From assembly GCA_955652025.1 (NCBI GenBank), contig CATPAO010000354.1:1-5480 (forward strand): DNA of 5,480 nucleotides, given 5' to 3'. Both the position numbers and the translations under genes were made by a program. Source of the DNA: Casimicrobiaceae bacterium. Lineage in GTDB: Bacteria; Pseudomonadota; Gammaproteobacteria; Burkholderiales; Casimicrobiaceae. Every line of letters begins with the position of its first letter. The stretch's first letter is position 1. Below the pieces are notes generated by a model, which saw only the letters and a program-made list of their open reading frames with translations, made no database searches and was not told the DNA's origin. Shown here one piece after another: positions 5,089 to 5,480 of the stretch.

Positions 5089-5480
5089 ATGACGACGATC
5101 GATTTCTACACGCACGTCGCCGATCGGCTCGACGTAGCGGCGCGCATTGTCGCCAAGGCTTATGCCGCGCACGGCAGCGTGCGTGTTCTGACCCCCGATC
5201 GCGCGACAACCGACGCGCTCGACCGCCTGCTGTGGTTGCAAACGCCGCTGTCGTTCCTGCCGCATTGCCGGATGGACAGCGCGCTCGCATCGGAAACGCC
5301 GATCTGGGTCGACGACACGCTCGACCACAACGGCCCGGCCGCCGTGTTGGTGAATCTGCACGCCGAGCCTGCGCCTTTCTTCAGCCGGTTCGAGCGCGTG
5401 GCCGAGATCGTCGGCAAGGACGCGCCCGATGCCGTCGCCGGCCGCGAGCGGTTTCGTTTTTATCGCGAGCGAGGCTATGA
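5089..5480 (+). CDS. holC: DNA polymerase III chi subunit, incomplete at right edge
   Basis: Chi links the clamp-loader complex, through psi, to single-stranded DNA-binding protein at the replication fork. The frame opens with ATG at 5089 and stays open for 130 codons to the edge. Family features: TIDFY at the start, a helix followed by VRVLTPD (31-37), LDRLLWLQTPLSFLPH (44-59, matching the LW...P.SF.PH signature), a central strand AAVLVNL (84-90), and AGRERFRFYRERGY (117-130), matching the C-terminal part of chi. E. coli chi has 147 residues, so only a short end is missing. It follows pepA by 17 bp, a conserved proteobacterial order usually continued by valS. No good Shine-Dalgarno sequence is present, so coupling to pepA is possible. 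Confidence 0.92.
   Translation, partial: MTTIDFYTHVADRLDVAARIVAKAYAAHGSVRVLTPDRATTDALDRLLWLQTPLSFLPHCRMDSALASETPIWVDDTLDHNGPAAVLVNLHAEPAPFFSRFERVAEIVGKDAPDAVAGRERFRFYRERGY

Noticed and set aside
4046..5290. Open frame of 414 codons on the minus strand opposite pepA and holC
   Set aside because: Its product is Arg/Ala-rich with no recognisable domain, and it lies wholly opposite two well-supported genes. Long antisense frames are expected from codon bias in GC-rich DNA.
4734..5480. Plus-strand frame of 248 codons over the end of pepA and all of holC
   Set aside because: The product is very rich in Arg, Ser and Ala and matches no family; the correct frames here are pepA and holC, both with clear family motifs.
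1..5480. A novel system such as defence, mobile or biosynthetic cluster
   Set aside because: Every coding stretch is assigned to a well-known housekeeping family, the spacers are short, and no repeats other than the 59-bp edge copy, no transposase and no array were seen.

Overview
This window reads as ordinary proteobacterial core chromosome, GC-rich, most likely betaproteobacterial. The call rests on protein likeness: the L21 tail with [16 protein letters not shown], a PepA starting MEFTIKSGSPEKQR, the divergent ispB / rplU-rpmA pair, the lptF/lptG pair divergent from pepA, and pepA followed by holC. The beta assignment is an inference from remembered sequences; a gammaproteobacterium is not excluded. 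No phage, insertion sequence, CRISPR array, tRNA, rRNA or defence gene was seen. The left edge looks like a contig end.

Layout. Bases 1-59 are an exact copy of the 3' end of rplU (869-927), fused to the 5' part of ispB (minus strand, GTG start at 293). The fusion removes IspB just before its expected first Asp-rich motif, so the ispB visible here is a chimeric fragment. Bases 294-622 are a gene-free divergent control region with an exact-consensus sigma70 promoter (TTGACA, 18 bp, TATAAT) and a leader of about 120 nt for rplU. Then come rplU (623-934) and rpmA (949-1215), closed by a strong intrinsic terminator (1237-1266). On the minus strand, converging on that terminator, are lptG (1274-2356) and, upstream of it in transcription, lptF (2364-3470). 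A 101-bp divergent spacer carries a good promoter for pepA (3572-5071), which is followed 17 bp later by holC (5089 to the right edge, incomplete).

Functions. ispB makes the side chain of respiratory quinones. rplU and rpmA encode neighbouring large-subunit ribosomal proteins. lptF and lptG form the transmembrane part of the LptB2FG ABC exporter that lifts lipopolysaccharide out of the inner membrane. pepA is a cytosolic M17 leucyl aminopeptidase, in some relatives also a DNA-binding protein. holC is the chi subunit of the DNA polymerase III clamp loader. These are housekeeping units placed side by side, not one pathway.

I found no convincing undescribed system. The points worth a second look are the 59-bp repeat and chimeric junction at the left edge (assembly artefact or 868-bp tandem duplication), the acidic residue 31 of LptG, the absence of obgE after rpmA, and the structured leader of rplU.
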